Below are positions 33,296-41,760 of a stretch of 64,000 nt of DNA, piece after piece (the first letter of the stretch is position 1; each line of letters begins with the position of its first letter). The translations under genes were made by a program, and so were the position numbers. This DNA comes from Sphingobacterium arenae. GTDB lineage: Bacteria > Bacteroidota > Bacteroidia > Sphingobacteriales > Sphingobacteriaceae. The notes beneath the pieces were generated by a model. The model saw nothing but the letters and a program-made list of their open reading frames with translations, had not been told where the DNA came from and ran no database searches. The stretch lies in the NCBI RefSeq assembly GCF_014692505.1, contig NZ_JACNYK010000002.1, forward strand, positions 620,001 to 684,000, in the 5' to 3' direction.

Positions 33296-33874
33296 TTGAA
33301 ACGATATCAATATAAAGATCTGACAATTGAAATACTTGACGAGCAAGATTATAGATTGGGATCGGCAGATAATTCTTTCTTTTACAAGAAACAATATTTC
33401 GGTATTGATGCACAAGAATATCCGACTTCAAAACACGGCATCAAGGTTTGGCGAGACGACCAAGTAATTGATAGTTGTATCATAATTGGCTCCGGTGGCA
33501 CTACAGGTATTCATCAAAATTCTTCGCTACTTGACGACGAGCATTTACTAATTTGCTGTTGCGACACCATATTTTGCGTTACGCTTCCATATCTAAACTT
33601 AGAATGGAAGACACAGACCGACCCAGCTACATGTTTTCAGGTATTTAAATTACAAGATGACTATGTTGTTCACGGTGAACTTCAAATAGTTAGGGTTGAT
33701 AAAAAGGGAATAATAAAATGGGAATTTAGTGGTGCAGATATTTTTGTGTCAATAGATAACCAGGAAGAATTTAAAATCGAAAATGACGGAATTTTACTTA
33801 CGGATTTTTCTAATACGAAATATAAAATTGATTTTGATGGAAGACTAATTTGGGATAATTATGGCAAGTTATAA
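33296..33874 (+). CDS. hypothetical protein
   Basis: The 192-codon frame starts at a TTG (MKRYQYKDLTIEIL when initiated); no ATG is available near the N-terminus and the ribosome binding site is unclear, so the start is uncertain. The sequence is rich in beta strands (IDSCIIIGSGGTTGIHQNSSLL, LLICCCDTIFCVTLPYLNLEWKT, IKWEFSGADIFVS) in the manner of a beta-propeller-like fold. I do not recognise the family. It precedes the exported protein gene by 16 bp. Confidence 0.6.
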   Translation: MKRYQYKDLTIEILDEQDYRLGSADNSFFYKKQYFGIDAQEYPTSKHGIKVWRDDQVIDSCIIIGSGGTTGIHQNSSLLDDEHLLICCCDTIFCVTLPYLNLEWKTQTDPATCFQVFKLQDDYVVHGELQIVRVDKKGIIKWEFSGADIFVSIDNQEEFKIENDGILLTDFSNTKYKIDFDGRLIWDNYGKL

Positions 33875-33890
33875 CTAATCAATAAAAAAC

Positions 33891-34643
33891 ATGAAAACAT
33901 CGCTAGCATTTTTTATTTTCCTATTTGCGTTTATGTATGAAGGGATTTGCCAATCGAAAACAGTACCCATCGAAGAAAAGGCTTATTCCTTCGCAGTAGA
34001 CATACTTAAAGAAGGAACATATCAAGCAGACATCCTAGACACTCCTCCTATAACTCCTGAACAGCAAATAATCTTGCAAAAAATGCAAGCAAGCCTTGCA
34101 AACAATCCGGAGTGGGCAAAAGAAATGATCCTACATTTAGAACCTGGTGAGCCGTTCCCTTATCATGAAAATTTAGGGATTGAGGAAGATGAGTACCGGT
34201 CGATCTTAATCGCTTTGGATTCCGAAAGATTGATAAAAGTAGATTCGACAAGCGTACGTATTATTCATGAGGATCATATAATCACGTTTGCAGAAAGTGA
34301 AAACGACGAACAGTCGTTGCTAGATTACCTATACATTGACACAATACATCGCCAGATCTATATTGATGATGCTCCTTTGGAGTTTAGTACTCATTTATTG
34401 GCCGACAAAGCGAATAGTACATTTTCAAATGCTTGGCATGGTTACACTTGGGAATATAAAGATGTCCCGCTAGAGAAACTAGAAGACATAGATTTGTCGG
34501 AGCCTTTCGACGCGACACAATTTAGATGTACTATCGGTAAAATGGAAGAGACTAACGATATAATATTGTATATTACGGCAAAGGTCATTAAACAGGGACA
34601 AGCAACTGTTGATACGAAGTTAATGTTAGGGCTTAGGAAATAA
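33891..34643 (+). CDS. exported hypothetical protein
   Basis: This 250-residue protein carries a Sec-type signal peptide (MKTSLAFFIFLFAFMYEGICQS), cleaved around residue 20. The mature protein contains an acidic helical region (about 45-95) and strands in the second half. No family recognised. It follows the preceding hypothetical gene closely and may be co-transcribed with it. Confidence 0.6.
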   Translation: MKTSLAFFIFLFAFMYEGICQSKTVPIEEKAYSFAVDILKEGTYQADILDTPPITPEQQIILQKMQASLANNPEWAKEMILHLEPGEPFPYHENLGIEEDEYRSILIALDSERLIKVDSTSVRIIHEDHIITFAESENDEQSLLDYLYIDTIHRQIYIDDAPLEFSTHLLADKANSTFSNAWHGYTWEYKDVPLEKLEDIDLSEPFDATQFRCTIGKMEETNDIILYITAKVIKQGQATVDTKLMLGLRK

Positions 34644-35193
34644 GTAAAAAATGAATTGGTCTTATATACTGGCATTTCTTTAACACTTTATCTATTAGGC
34701 GGAAGTGTCATACTACAAATTGGTTTCAGATTATGATCGCTTAGTACCATGAGATTCATTACAATCAAATTGACGATTCAGTACTATCACTCATGGTCCA
34801 GTTTTGATTTTTATAATCATAAATGGTAATGCTTCCCTCGAAACCACAGTCCGCAAAATATTGTTTAAAGTTAGTTTGGCCAAATGCACTTAATACAAAT
34901 AGAAATGTAAAGAAAAGGCCGTACATTGTTCTTATTACCATCCAAATTTCCTCCGTTTTGAAATTTAGCAAGTGAATTTACTCAATATCTCTAATAAATT
35001 GTACGATATTATTAAATGACACACTGCATTCTGTAAATGCCCGATGCGAGAACAAGGCAGGCCAAGAGCGGTGGGGTCAAGATTACTTAAGAAAATGGCT
35101 TGATGAGAATACAGCAGTGAATTTATCATTTGAGGAGATCTGGAATGTAAGAGAACAATGTATCTTTGACTTATCAACAAAAAAATATAATCG
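34644..35193. other. 550-bp region of gene debris
   Basis: Between the exported protein gene and the VOC-ASCH gene there is no complete gene. The stretch holds a short minus-strand stub resembling the start of a class D beta-lactamase (34765-34971) and a plus-strand C-terminal remnant (34976-35197). Confidence 0.6.
34765..34971 (-). pseudogene. probable N-terminal stub of a class D beta-lactamase
   Basis: The frame (most likely initiated at ATG 34941) encodes a signal peptide (TMYGLFFTFLFVLSAFG) followed by FKQYFADCGFEGSITIYDYKNQNW. This matches the start of mature OXA-type beta-lactamases, where F..YF...GVEGSFVLYD is typical. The frame stops after about 58 residues, before the STFK and later motifs, and no continuation is visible, so the enzyme cannot be functional. 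The family assignment rests on this short stretch. Confidence 0.5.
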
Positions 35194-35197
35194 GTGA
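34976..35197 (+). pseudogene. C-terminal remnant of an unidentified gene
   Basis: An open frame without a start codon runs to a TGA that overlaps the GTG of the VOC-ASCH gene. Its second half reads like genuine protein (ERWGQDYLRKWLDENTAV and LSFEEIWNVREQCIFDL). I do not recognise the family. The overlap with the next start suggests it was once the upstream gene of the same operon. Confidence 0.35.
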
Positions 35198-36330
35198 AAA
35201 TTAGGGAGCTTAAATTATATACAAATAAAATAGCGGAACAAAAGCATTTTTTTGAAACCACATTAGGCTTTACTGTCTATCAAGAAGATAATGATACGTT
35301 TTGGCTACAGTTAGGTTGGACGAAGTTTTACTTTCAGCGTAGCATGGAGGACTATAAGTATCACTATTGTTTTCTGATTCCTGCAAATCAGTTGTTGGAG
35401 GCGATGCAATGGCTGTCACCCAAAGTGGATATCATAGCTGCAGAAGGAGATGAAAAGGTGGTGTTTTTCGATACTTGGAACGCACATTCTTTTTATTTCT
35501 ACGATGCTGCCGGAAATATTGCAGAATGTATTGTACGTCATGACTTACAAAACCATTCGAATAAGCAATTTAGCATTGGAGATTTTCTCTGTGTTAATGA
35601 GATTGGTTTAGGCACGGATAATATTTCAAAAACAAACCAGCAACTTGAAGATAGTTTAGGAACTATTTTTTGGAAAGGTGACAAGGAAAGATTTGCCGCT
35701 AATGGTTCGCAGGAAGGGTTATTTTTGATGCCAAATTATCTTGTAAAAGAAACATGGTTCCCAACTAAAATTCTCATTAAACCAAACCCGCTTACGGGAA
35801 TTATCGAAAATGAGGGTAAATCCTATAATGTTCATTTTACACATGGCGAAGTAAAAGCACACATGGAGGTTGATGTAATCGAGGCTTTTTGGAATAAATT
35901 CCAAGACCAAAATTCAGAGCATAAGCAGGTAGAAATTCCACCGTCCTATTACTTTTGTGATAACCAAAAGGATGCAGACGAATGTGCCGAACTTGTACAA
36001 GAAGGCATTAAACAGGCTACTACACACTCTTTATCTGGATTGCAAATCAACGAAGAAAAACTACCTGCAATCGGAGACTTAGCTATCGTGACCGGTTGGG
36101 ATGGATCTCCCAAGGCAATTATTAAAACCATTAAAGTGGAAATAGTTCAATTTAAAGATGTTACGCCGGAATATGCTTTTATAGAAGGTGAAGGTGATAA
36201 AAGCTTAGGTTATTGGCAAGAAGTCCATTGGGCTTACTATACGCGCGAATTGAGCGAGCATAATTTGAAGCCAACTATCGATATGGAACTTGTCTGCGAA
36301 TACTTTGAGACGATTTGGCCGAAAATCTAA
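35194..36330 (+). CDS. VOC (glyoxalase-like) - ASCH domain fusion
   Basis: The start is a GTG at 35194. Residues 1-220 form a VOC/glyoxalase-fold unit (IRELKLYTNKIAEQKHFFETTLGFTVYQED ... FWLQLGWTKFYFQ ... HSFYFYDAAGNIAECIVR, then a second half-module INEIGLGTDNISK ... GLFLMPNYL). Residues about 225-378 are an ASCH domain of the DUF984 type: FWNKFQ, ADECAELVQEGIKQATTHSL, LPAIGDLAIVTGWDGSPKAIIKTIKVEIVQF, FIEGEGDKSLGYWQEVHWAYY. ASCH domains bind RNA or nucleosides and some hydrolyse modified bases. The two are normally separate genes; I see no stop between them. The substrate is unknown. Confidence 0.8.
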   Translation: MKIRELKLYTNKIAEQKHFFETTLGFTVYQEDNDTFWLQLGWTKFYFQRSMEDYKYHYCFLIPANQLLEAMQWLSPKVDIIAAEGDEKVVFFDTWNAHSFYFYDAAGNIAECIVRHDLQNHSNKQFSIGDFLCVNEIGLGTDNISKTNQQLEDSLGTIFWKGDKERFAANGSQEGLFLMPNYLVKETWFPTKILIKPNPLTGIIENEGKSYNVHFTHGEVKAHMEVDVIEAFWNKFQDQNSEHKQVEIPPSYYFCDNQKDADECAELVQEGIKQATTHSLSGLQINEEKLPAIGDLAIVTGWDGSPKAIIKTIKVEIVQFKDVTPEYAFIEGEGDKSLGYWQEVHWAYYTRELSEHNLKPTIDMELVCEYFETIWPKI

Positions 36331-36335
36331 AAAAC

Positions 36336-37139
36336 ATGGATATACACCCACTCACCCTCCAAGATTTGCCTTCAACCCGTCATCTCCAACCAGAAGGATG
36401 GGGTGACATTACCATTTACTTCATGGAATACTGTCTTCAATCTTTTTGTAGGCCTGTTAAAGTTGTTTTTGAAAACAAAATCATCGGTGTTGGAGCTCTA
36501 ATATTACACCAAAATTCAGCTTGGCTGGGTCATATCATCGTAGATGAATCGTACCGTGGTCGTGGGATCGGTTTCAAAATCGTAAAACATTTAATAGACT
36601 TGGCGGCCAAAAATGGGGCAATGTCGATCAGTTTGATTGCGACAGATCTCGGTTCCCCAGTTTATAAGAAAGCCGGATTTAAAACTGTTGGTGCTTATCA
36701 ATTTTTTAAGAGGGAACATGTATGGTCAGAAAGATCTTTATCGGATCAATTGTTATCAGCAACACCAGCACAATACGAGCAAATTCTTGAATTAGATCAA
36801 CAAATTAATGGTGAAGTCCGAAGAAAACTGATCAACGGTCATCTTAACCGGGCGATAATTTTCAAAGAGGGAGAACGAGTTGAAGGATATTATTTTCCAC
36901 AACTCGGACAAGGACCGATTTATGCTATAACCGAACGTGCCGGCATGGCATTGATGGAACTCAAATATAGTACAATTGATACGGCTGTTCTACCTAAAGA
37001 TAACACCATTGGGAATGCTTTTCTGAAAGATAATGGGTTTATACCACAAGATTTTACAGCTATACGAATGGTTTATGGGACAGAAACCCAGTGGCTTCCG
37101 AAGCAAATCTATAGTCGAATCGGAGGAAACTATGGATAG
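36336..37139 (+). CDS. GNAT acetyltransferase with C-terminal extension
   Basis: The ATG at 36336 lies 5 bp after the VOC-ASCH stop and is preferred to a TTG at 36315 inside that gene. The product has 267 residues. The first 130 are a GNAT domain with the acetyl-CoA loop VDESYRGRGIGFKIVKHLIDLAAKNG and the C-terminal YKKAGFKTVGAYQFF. The remaining half (about 140-267) resembles a second, degenerate GNAT repeat, as in YitI/two-domain acetyltransferases. Acceptor unknown. It is probably co-transcribed with the preceding gene. Confidence 0.85.
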   Translation: MDIHPLTLQDLPSTRHLQPEGWGDITIYFMEYCLQSFCRPVKVVFENKIIGVGALILHQNSAWLGHIIVDESYRGRGIGFKIVKHLIDLAAKNGAMSISLIATDLGSPVYKKAGFKTVGAYQFFKREHVWSERSLSDQLLSATPAQYEQILELDQQINGEVRRKLINGHLNRAIIFKEGERVEGYYFPQLGQGPIYAITERAGMALMELKYSTIDTAVLPKDNTIGNAFLKDNGFIPQDFTAIRMVYGTETQWLPKQIYSRIGGNYG

Positions 37140-37263
37140 AATAGACTTGCAATTTCAAACTGTCGAGTTACTGTCACCCGATGTGAAAGGCAAATTAAAG
37201 CCAATGAATCCTTGCTGTATGGATGGAATAGTTTGGTTTGGACAGGAATATAATATAGAATAG
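37132..37263 (+). CDS. possible 43-aa protein or remnant
   Basis: An ATG overlapping the GNAT stop opens 43 codons (DRIDLQFQTVELLSPDVKGK, NPCCMDGIVWFGQEY). It has no known domain and might be a small protein or a decayed gene start between two acetyltransferase genes. Confidence 0.3.
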   Translation: MDRIDLQFQTVELLSPDVKGKLKPMNPCCMDGIVWFGQEYNIE

Positions 37264-37271
37264 CAATACGT

Positions 37272-37796
37272 ATGAAAATATATGCAGAAACAGAGCGCTT
37301 GATTTTAAGGGAAATACTTCCGACGGATGTTGATGCCATGTTTGAACTGGATTCCGACCCAGATGTACATAGATATTTAGGCAACAACCCTGTGGACGAT
37401 AAAGATCAAATTTACCGCGCTATAGAATTCATTAGGAATCAATATGTTAAATTTGGAATCGGAAGATGGGCGATTATCGACAAACAGACGAATCAATTTA
37501 TCGGATGGTCAGGTCTTAAATATGTTACTGATGAGACAAATGGGCATACAAACTATTATGATCTTGGGTATAGATTGATCAAGCGATATTGGGGAAACGG
37601 TATCGCTACTGAAGCAGCTTTAGCTTCTATTGAATACGGTTTTAAGATACTTGGGTTAAACGAAATCTATGCTATTGCAGACCAAGAAAACGATGGGTCA
37701 AATAGAATCTTGAGAAAGGTTGGATTTACCTTCATTGAAGCTTTTGAATTGGATGGTATACGGCTTAATTGGTATAGAATACAGAAACAGCTATGA
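37272..37796 (+). CDS. GNAT acetyltransferase (RimJ/RimL type)
   Basis: This 174-residue protein begins with ETERLILREILPTDVDAMFELDSDPDVHRYLG, the standard start of the RimJ/RimL-like GNAT subgroup, and has the acetyl-CoA motif LGYRLIKRYWGNGIATEAALASIEYGF and IADQENDGSNRILRKVGF. Members acetylate protein N-termini or small amines; the target here is unknown. The following 37797-38055 shows no gene. Confidence 0.9.
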   Translation: MKIYAETERLILREILPTDVDAMFELDSDPDVHRYLGNNPVDDKDQIYRAIEFIRNQYVKFGIGRWAIIDKQTNQFIGWSGLKYVTDETNGHTNYYDLGYRLIKRYWGNGIATEAALASIEYGFKILGLNEIYAIADQENDGSNRILRKVGFTFIEAFELDGIRLNWYRIQKQL

Positions 37797-38055
37797 ATAT
37801 TCGATATCTTCTGACCGAATAAAGGAGTTGCTACCTTTAGTGCGAGACAGATTTAATAAAACGCATAATACGTAAAACAAGACCATTTATGAAAGATCTA
37901 ACGCTTTAGATTTGCTGTTCGGTTGATATCCACCGATGGAGATCATCCCGATTCTGAATGGTAGCGTAAATTGGGATGCATGACGAGAGACCCTAAGCTT
38001 ATATTGCAAACCGCTTTATTAATGTATATTGCATAATATTCAATTTCTTTGTCAG

Positions 38056-38619
38056 ATGTACCACGAGTTAAAACGTCATATAGAAGAGGTAATACCGCTC
38101 ACTGACGATGAGTTTTCATTAATCATAGCCCATTTCACGACACAAAAGTTTAAGAAAAATGAATTTTTAATTCGTCAGGACGAAAGAGTCAAGCACACTT
38201 ATTTTGTTATTTCAGGGCTTTTAAAACTGATCTATCACGACATGTCAGGTAAAGAACATATACTCTCATTCGCTATGGAAGATTGGTGGGAAACTGATTA
38301 TTATGCATTCTATTCCGCATCGAGGGCAACCATGTCCCTACAGTGTCTGGAAAATACCGAGGTTCTTTGTATAACCTTTGAAGACTTTCGGCGTTTGTGC
38401 GAGACATTGCCAAAAATTGTTTCATTTTTCTTACAAAAAGCGACATCTGGGCATATTGCATCTCAACAAAGGATACTATCGTTGCTAAGTTCAAGCGCAA
38501 AGGAACGTTACGAACAATTGCTCCATCGCTATCCCTCCTTGTTTCAAAGGGTTCCAAAAAAACTACTAGCCTCTTATCTAGGCGTTTCAAGGGAAAGGCT
38601 CAGCAGACTAACTACATAA
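38056..38619 (+). CDS. Crp/Fnr-family transcriptional regulator
   Basis: The ATG at 38056 (MYHELKRHIEEVIPL) is chosen over a TTG at 38029. The product of 187 residues has a cNMP-binding fold (FIRQDERVKHTYFVISGLLKLIYHDMSGKEHILSFAMEDWWETDYYAFYSA) and a C-terminal helix-turn-helix (RVPKKLLASYLGVSRERLSRL). No Fe-S cysteine set is present, and the cyclic-nucleotide residues are not conserved, as in many Bacteroidota members. A GTGA-N6-TCAC site lies between it and the RidA-family gene. Confidence 0.9.
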   Translation: MYHELKRHIEEVIPLTDDEFSLIIAHFTTQKFKKNEFLIRQDERVKHTYFVISGLLKLIYHDMSGKEHILSFAMEDWWETDYYAFYSASRATMSLQCLENTEVLCITFEDFRRLCETLPKIVSFFLQKATSGHIASQQRILSLLSSSAKERYEQLLHRYPSLFQRVPKKLLASYLGVSRERLSRLTT

Positions 38620-38639
38620 AAAACGTGATAATCTAAATA

Positions 38640-38653
38640 GTGATCTATGTCAC
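38640..38653. promoter_or_regulatory. candidate Crp/Fnr-type binding site
   Basis: GTGATCTATGTCAC is a perfect GTGA-N6-TCAC dyad, the core of CRP/FNR sites, in the gap between the regulator gene and the RidA-family gene. About 22 bp downstream CATCTTTG (38676-38683) resembles a -7 element with one mismatch. That would place the dyad near -41, a position typical for activation. Confidence 0.45.
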
Positions 38654-38714
38654 GCGGATTAGGCCCTTGTTCATTCATCTTTGCAATATTATAATTTTCT
38701 AAATAAAAACAGAG

Positions 38715-39107
38715 ATGCAAAAAAGAATCATCAATCCGTGGACTTGGTCTGAAGACCGGGGTTATGTGCAAGCTGTAGAAGTGAAACAAACTGAAAGTAT
38801 GCTATTTTGTGCAGGGCAGGCGGCCGTTCTTCCAGATGGGACTTCCAGCGATGCAGATATGAAAACTCAAATGAACATCGCGCTAAAGAATCTTGAAAAT
38901 GTTATTTCCGAAGCTGGTTATGAATGCACAAACATCGTTCGATTAACCATTTATTCAACCTCTACAGAAGAATTATTAGCGACCTGTTTTGACGTGTACA
39001 CAAACTGGGCTAAAAAAAATAATGTACAGACTGCACTTACAGCCATGGAAGTAAACTCACTGTACGAAACACTAAATATTGAGTTTGAGGCTACTCTAGC
39101 CAAGTAA
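38715..39107 (+). CDS. RidA/YjgF-family protein
   Basis: This 130-residue protein shows the Rid family pattern: FCAGQAAVLPDGTSSDADMKTQMNIALKNLENVISEAGYECTNIVRLTIYST, and a C-terminal TALTAMEVNSLYETLNIEFEATLA. RidA proper deaminates reactive enamines with an Arg at about 105 of the substrate loop; here the loop reads TAMEVNSLY without that Arg, so it may belong to a non-deaminating Rid subgroup. It is followed by a strong hairpin. Confidence 0.88.
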   Translation: MQKRIINPWTWSEDRGYVQAVEVKQTESMLFCAGQAAVLPDGTSSDADMKTQMNIALKNLENVISEAGYECTNIVRLTIYSTSTEELLATCFDVYTNWAKKNNVQTALTAMEVNSLYETLNIEFEATLAK

Positions 39108-39115
39108 ATCAAACT

Positions 39116-39150
39116 GCTCGCGCAGTGCTGCGCGAGCTTACCTAATTTTT
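39116..39150 (+). terminator. terminator after the RidA-family gene
   Basis: GCTCGCGCA and TGCGCGAGC form a perfect 9-bp G+C-rich stem with a GTGC loop, 9 bp after the stop codon, followed by TTACCTAATTTTT. It is a good candidate for an intrinsic terminator. Confidence 0.65.
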
Positions 39151-39283
39151 ACCCCTTCTACCCCAAGAATATTTCTAACCGCCTCTGATACATAAATATT
39201 CTCCATTTTCTTTCAAAACCTCAGCGTGTGCTGTATATTGACACCTCTATAAAATTAAACACACTAATCAACAATTATCAGTT

Positions 39284-39370
39284 ATGGCAAAGCAGACCCA
39301 AGACATAATTATCCCTAACGGAGTGTTGGCGGATGTGCTTCCAGAGATTATAATTTTTTACCTTTATTAA
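39284..39370 (+). pseudogene. 5' stub of a gene cut at the carotenoid operon junction
   Basis: An ATG opens MAKQTQDIIIPNGVLADVLPEI, which reads like the start of a real protein, but the frame ends after 28 codons inside the convergent idi gene. Idi's stop is at 39348, so the upstream 22 codons look like a gene truncated where the carotenoid segment was joined. The original gene is not identifiable. Confidence 0.35.
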
Positions 39371-39878
39371 TTTTTGTAAGCAACTCTTGAAAAGCCTGTT
39401 TAAACCAAACCGTGTAACGCGATGGATTATTTCGTATATCGGATAGAATTTGCTCTTCGTTCATCCACTTATAATCCTGAACTTCATCTATATTTAAAGC
39501 AGGGCTTTGATCGGAATATCCAACAAAAACATAATCTAACTCGTGTTCAGTCAAATTATTTTCAACAGGCTCATTGTATATAAAGGTATATACCAACTTT
39601 AGATCACATTCTATTCCCATTTCATAGTTTAATCGCTCTTGTGCACTTAAAGCAACGTTTTCTCCTAATTGCGGATGTGAACAACAAGTGTTTGTCCATA
39701 AGCCGGCTCCGTGGTACTTGTGGTTTGCTCGCTGCTGTAAAAGAAGCTCTCCCTGATCGTTAAATATAAATACCGAAAATGCCCGGTGAAGATACCCTTG
39801 CTCGTGTGCAGCCAGCTTTTCCATTTCAGCAACTGCATTATCATTTTCATCGACCAGTACTACTTTATTTCTTTCCAT
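39348..39878 (-). CDS. idi: isopentenyl-diphosphate delta-isomerase, type I
   Basis: This 176-residue Nudix-fold enzyme carries VLVDENDNAVAEMEKLAAHEQGYLHRAFSVFIF, WTNTCCSHPQLGE with the catalytic Cys, and EHELDYVF with the catalytic Glu. It interconverts isopentenyl and dimethylallyl diphosphate, feeding isoprenoid precursors to carotenoid synthesis in the cytosol. It is the last gene of the ten-gene operon starting at 46798, 18 bp after the photolyase gene. Confidence 0.95.
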   Translation of the reverse strand: MERNKVVLVDENDNAVAEMEKLAAHEQGYLHRAFSVFIFNDQGELLLQQRANHKYHGAGLWTNTCCSHPQLGENVALSAQERLNYEMGIECDLKLVYTFIYNEPVENNLTEHELDYVFVGYSDQSPALNIDEVQDYKWMNEEQILSDIRNNPSRYTVWFKQAFQELLTKINKGKKL

Positions 39879-39896
39879 TTTACTGTAATTAAAAAG

Positions 39897-41204
39897 TTAT
39901 TGATTGCTTTTCCGCAAAGCTTCACTATATACCTTCAACGCTCTGTCTCTTGCGTAGCTGTGCTCTACAACCGGTTGGGGATAAGCTTCAGTTCCAAATT
40001 CGGATACCCATCTTCTAACATATTCCAACTTTTTGTCAAACCTATGCATTTGAATGGTTGGATTAAAAATCCTGAAATAAGGTGCAGAATCGCAACCTGA
40101 ACCCGACGCCCATTGCCAATTTCCATTGTTAGCGGACAAATCATAGTCATTCAATTTTTGAGCAAAGTAAGCCTCTCCCCAACGCCAATCTATCAATAGA
40201 TGTTTGCATAGGAAACTCGCTACAATCATCCGAACCCGATTGTGCATATATCCTGTTTCATTTAATTGTCGCATTCCGGCGTCTACAATTGGGTAGCCAG
40301 TTTCTCCCCTGCACCATTTTTCAAAATCTTGCTCATCGTTTCGCCATTTGATGTTGTCGTATTTCGCTTTGAAAGACTGGGTCACTACTTTCGGGAAATG
40401 ATACAGAATCTGCATAAAAAACTCCCGCCAGATCAATTCATTCAGCCATGTTCGATTATGGCTCATTGCAAAAGCTACGCATTTACGAATACTGATGGTT
40501 CCAAATCTAAGAGCGATGCTCAGCATTGTTGTCCATTGCATTGCCGGATAATCCCTGAATTTGTCATATTCGTCCATGATTTTTGAATCCAATTTTGGAG
40601 GTTCGAACGTAATATCTGTTTCTTCAAAACCAACTTCGTTCAATGCGTAAAGTGTGTCAAACTCCTGTCTGAAAAAATTAGTGAAATCAGGGCTATGCGA
40701 TTTAAAATTCTTTTCGGTCAATAGCTTTTTCCACTTTTTTGAATACGGTGTATAAACCGTATAGGGTGTACCGTCGTTTTTCATCACATCATTTTTATCA
40801 AAAATGACCTGATCTTTGAATGCCTTAAATTGAATGTTTTGTTCGTCGAAAAATTGGTGAATCTCCTTATCTCGTTTAATGGCTTGCGGCTCATAATCAC
40901 GATTGCAGAAAACACCCTGAATAGCATGTTTTTCAGAAAGCATCTTAAAAACATCGAACGGGTTGCCATAAAATGTATTCAGCCTTGAGTCGAATGTCTT
41001 CAATTCGTTATTTATTGCCAAAAGTACCTGATGGATGTAGTCAACCCTCCGGTCTTTTTTATCTTCTAATTTATTTAAGATGGTTTCGTCAAAAATAAAA
41101 ACCGGTAACACGGGAAATTCAGAAGCAAGGGCTTGATATAACCCTACATTATCGTCCAAACGTAGATCTCTGCGAAACCAAAAAATAGAGACTTTACTTT
41201 TCAT
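39897..41204 (-). CDS. phrB: deoxyribodipyrimidine photolyase (class I CPD type)
   Basis: This 435-residue flavoprotein has the N-terminal antenna domain (VSIFWFRRDLRLDDNVGLYQAL) and the C-terminal FAD domain: WRNDEQDFEKWCRGETGYPIVDAGMRQLNETGYMHNRVRMIVASFLCKHLLIDW and ANNGNWQWASGSGCDSAPYFRIFNP. It repairs UV-induced pyrimidine dimers using blue light. It overlaps the lipocalin gene by 11 bp, so it is translated from the carotenoid operon, linking pigment synthesis to light-damage repair. Confidence 0.95.
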   Translation of the reverse strand: MKSKVSIFWFRRDLRLDDNVGLYQALASEFPVLPVFIFDETILNKLEDKKDRRVDYIHQVLLAINNELKTFDSRLNTFYGNPFDVFKMLSEKHAIQGVFCNRDYEPQAIKRDKEIHQFFDEQNIQFKAFKDQVIFDKNDVMKNDGTPYTVYTPYSKKWKKLLTEKNFKSHSPDFTNFFRQEFDTLYALNEVGFEETDITFEPPKLDSKIMDEYDKFRDYPAMQWTTMLSIALRFGTISIRKCVAFAMSHNRTWLNELIWREFFMQILYHFPKVVTQSFKAKYDNIKWRNDEQDFEKWCRGETGYPIVDAGMRQLNETGYMHNRVRMIVASFLCKHLLIDWRWGEAYFAQKLNDYDLSANNGNWQWASGSGCDSAPYFRIFNPTIQMHRFDKKLEYVRRWVSEFGTEAYPQPVVEHSYARDRALKVYSEALRKSNQ

Positions 41205-41760
41205 TCAGAAATGGATTATCGTTCCTGTCGTGCTTTATCCAAATCAGTTTAGAGGTATCATAGCCAATCTGTCTCGCAATTTTCAGATAGTTTGTTTTGA
41301 CCTCGTCCGGAATACCTTTTGTTCTCGATAAAATCCATAAATATTTTAAATTTTTCCCCGCAACCAAGGCATATCGGTAATTTTCATCTACTGCTATTAC
41401 ATTGTATCCTGCATAAAAGGGGCCGAAGAAACTTACTTTTAATTTAGCAGTATCTTTATCTTCTCTGAATTTTGCTAAGCCTTCCGCTTTTTTCCATTTC
41501 TCTTTCTTATAGTTATAACCGCTGTTCAACACAGTGACATTACCATCTTCATTCAGGCTGTATTGGGCGGAAACATTGTCCAAATCCTTTTCAAAACGAA
41601 AATCAAAACGGGCAATTTCATACCACGTCCCCAGATATCTATTTACATCAAAGTTTTCGACCGCTTTTGCCTTTTTTGGAATCGAGGCACAGGAATATAA
41701 AAGAGCAAGAAATCCCAAGGAACAGGCTACAACTAAAATTTTATTTTTTGCTTTCATCAT
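41194..41760 (-). CDS. blc: lipocalin (Blc-like outer membrane lipoprotein)
   Basis: The start is taken at 41760 (or 41757), giving MMKAKNKILVVACSLGFLALLYSC with a lipobox Cys; a longer frame to 41832 lies mostly within the cyclase gene. The mature protein of about 165 residues is a bacterial lipocalin: FDVNRYLGTWYEIARFDFRFEKDLDNVSAQYSLNEDGNVTVLNSGY, ending KYLWILSRTKGIPDEVKTNYLKIARQIGYDTSKLIW. Such proteins bind lipids at the outer membrane; in this operon a carotenoid ligand is a fair guess. Confidence 0.9.
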   Translation of the reverse strand: MMKAKNKILVVACSLGFLALLYSCASIPKKAKAVENFDVNRYLGTWYEIARFDFRFEKDLDNVSAQYSLNEDGNVTVLNSGYNYKKEKWKKAEGLAKFREDKDTAKLKVSFFGPFYAGYNVIAVDENYRYALVAGKNLKYLWILSRTKGIPDEVKTNYLKIARQIGYDTSKLIWIKHDRNDNPFLNEK

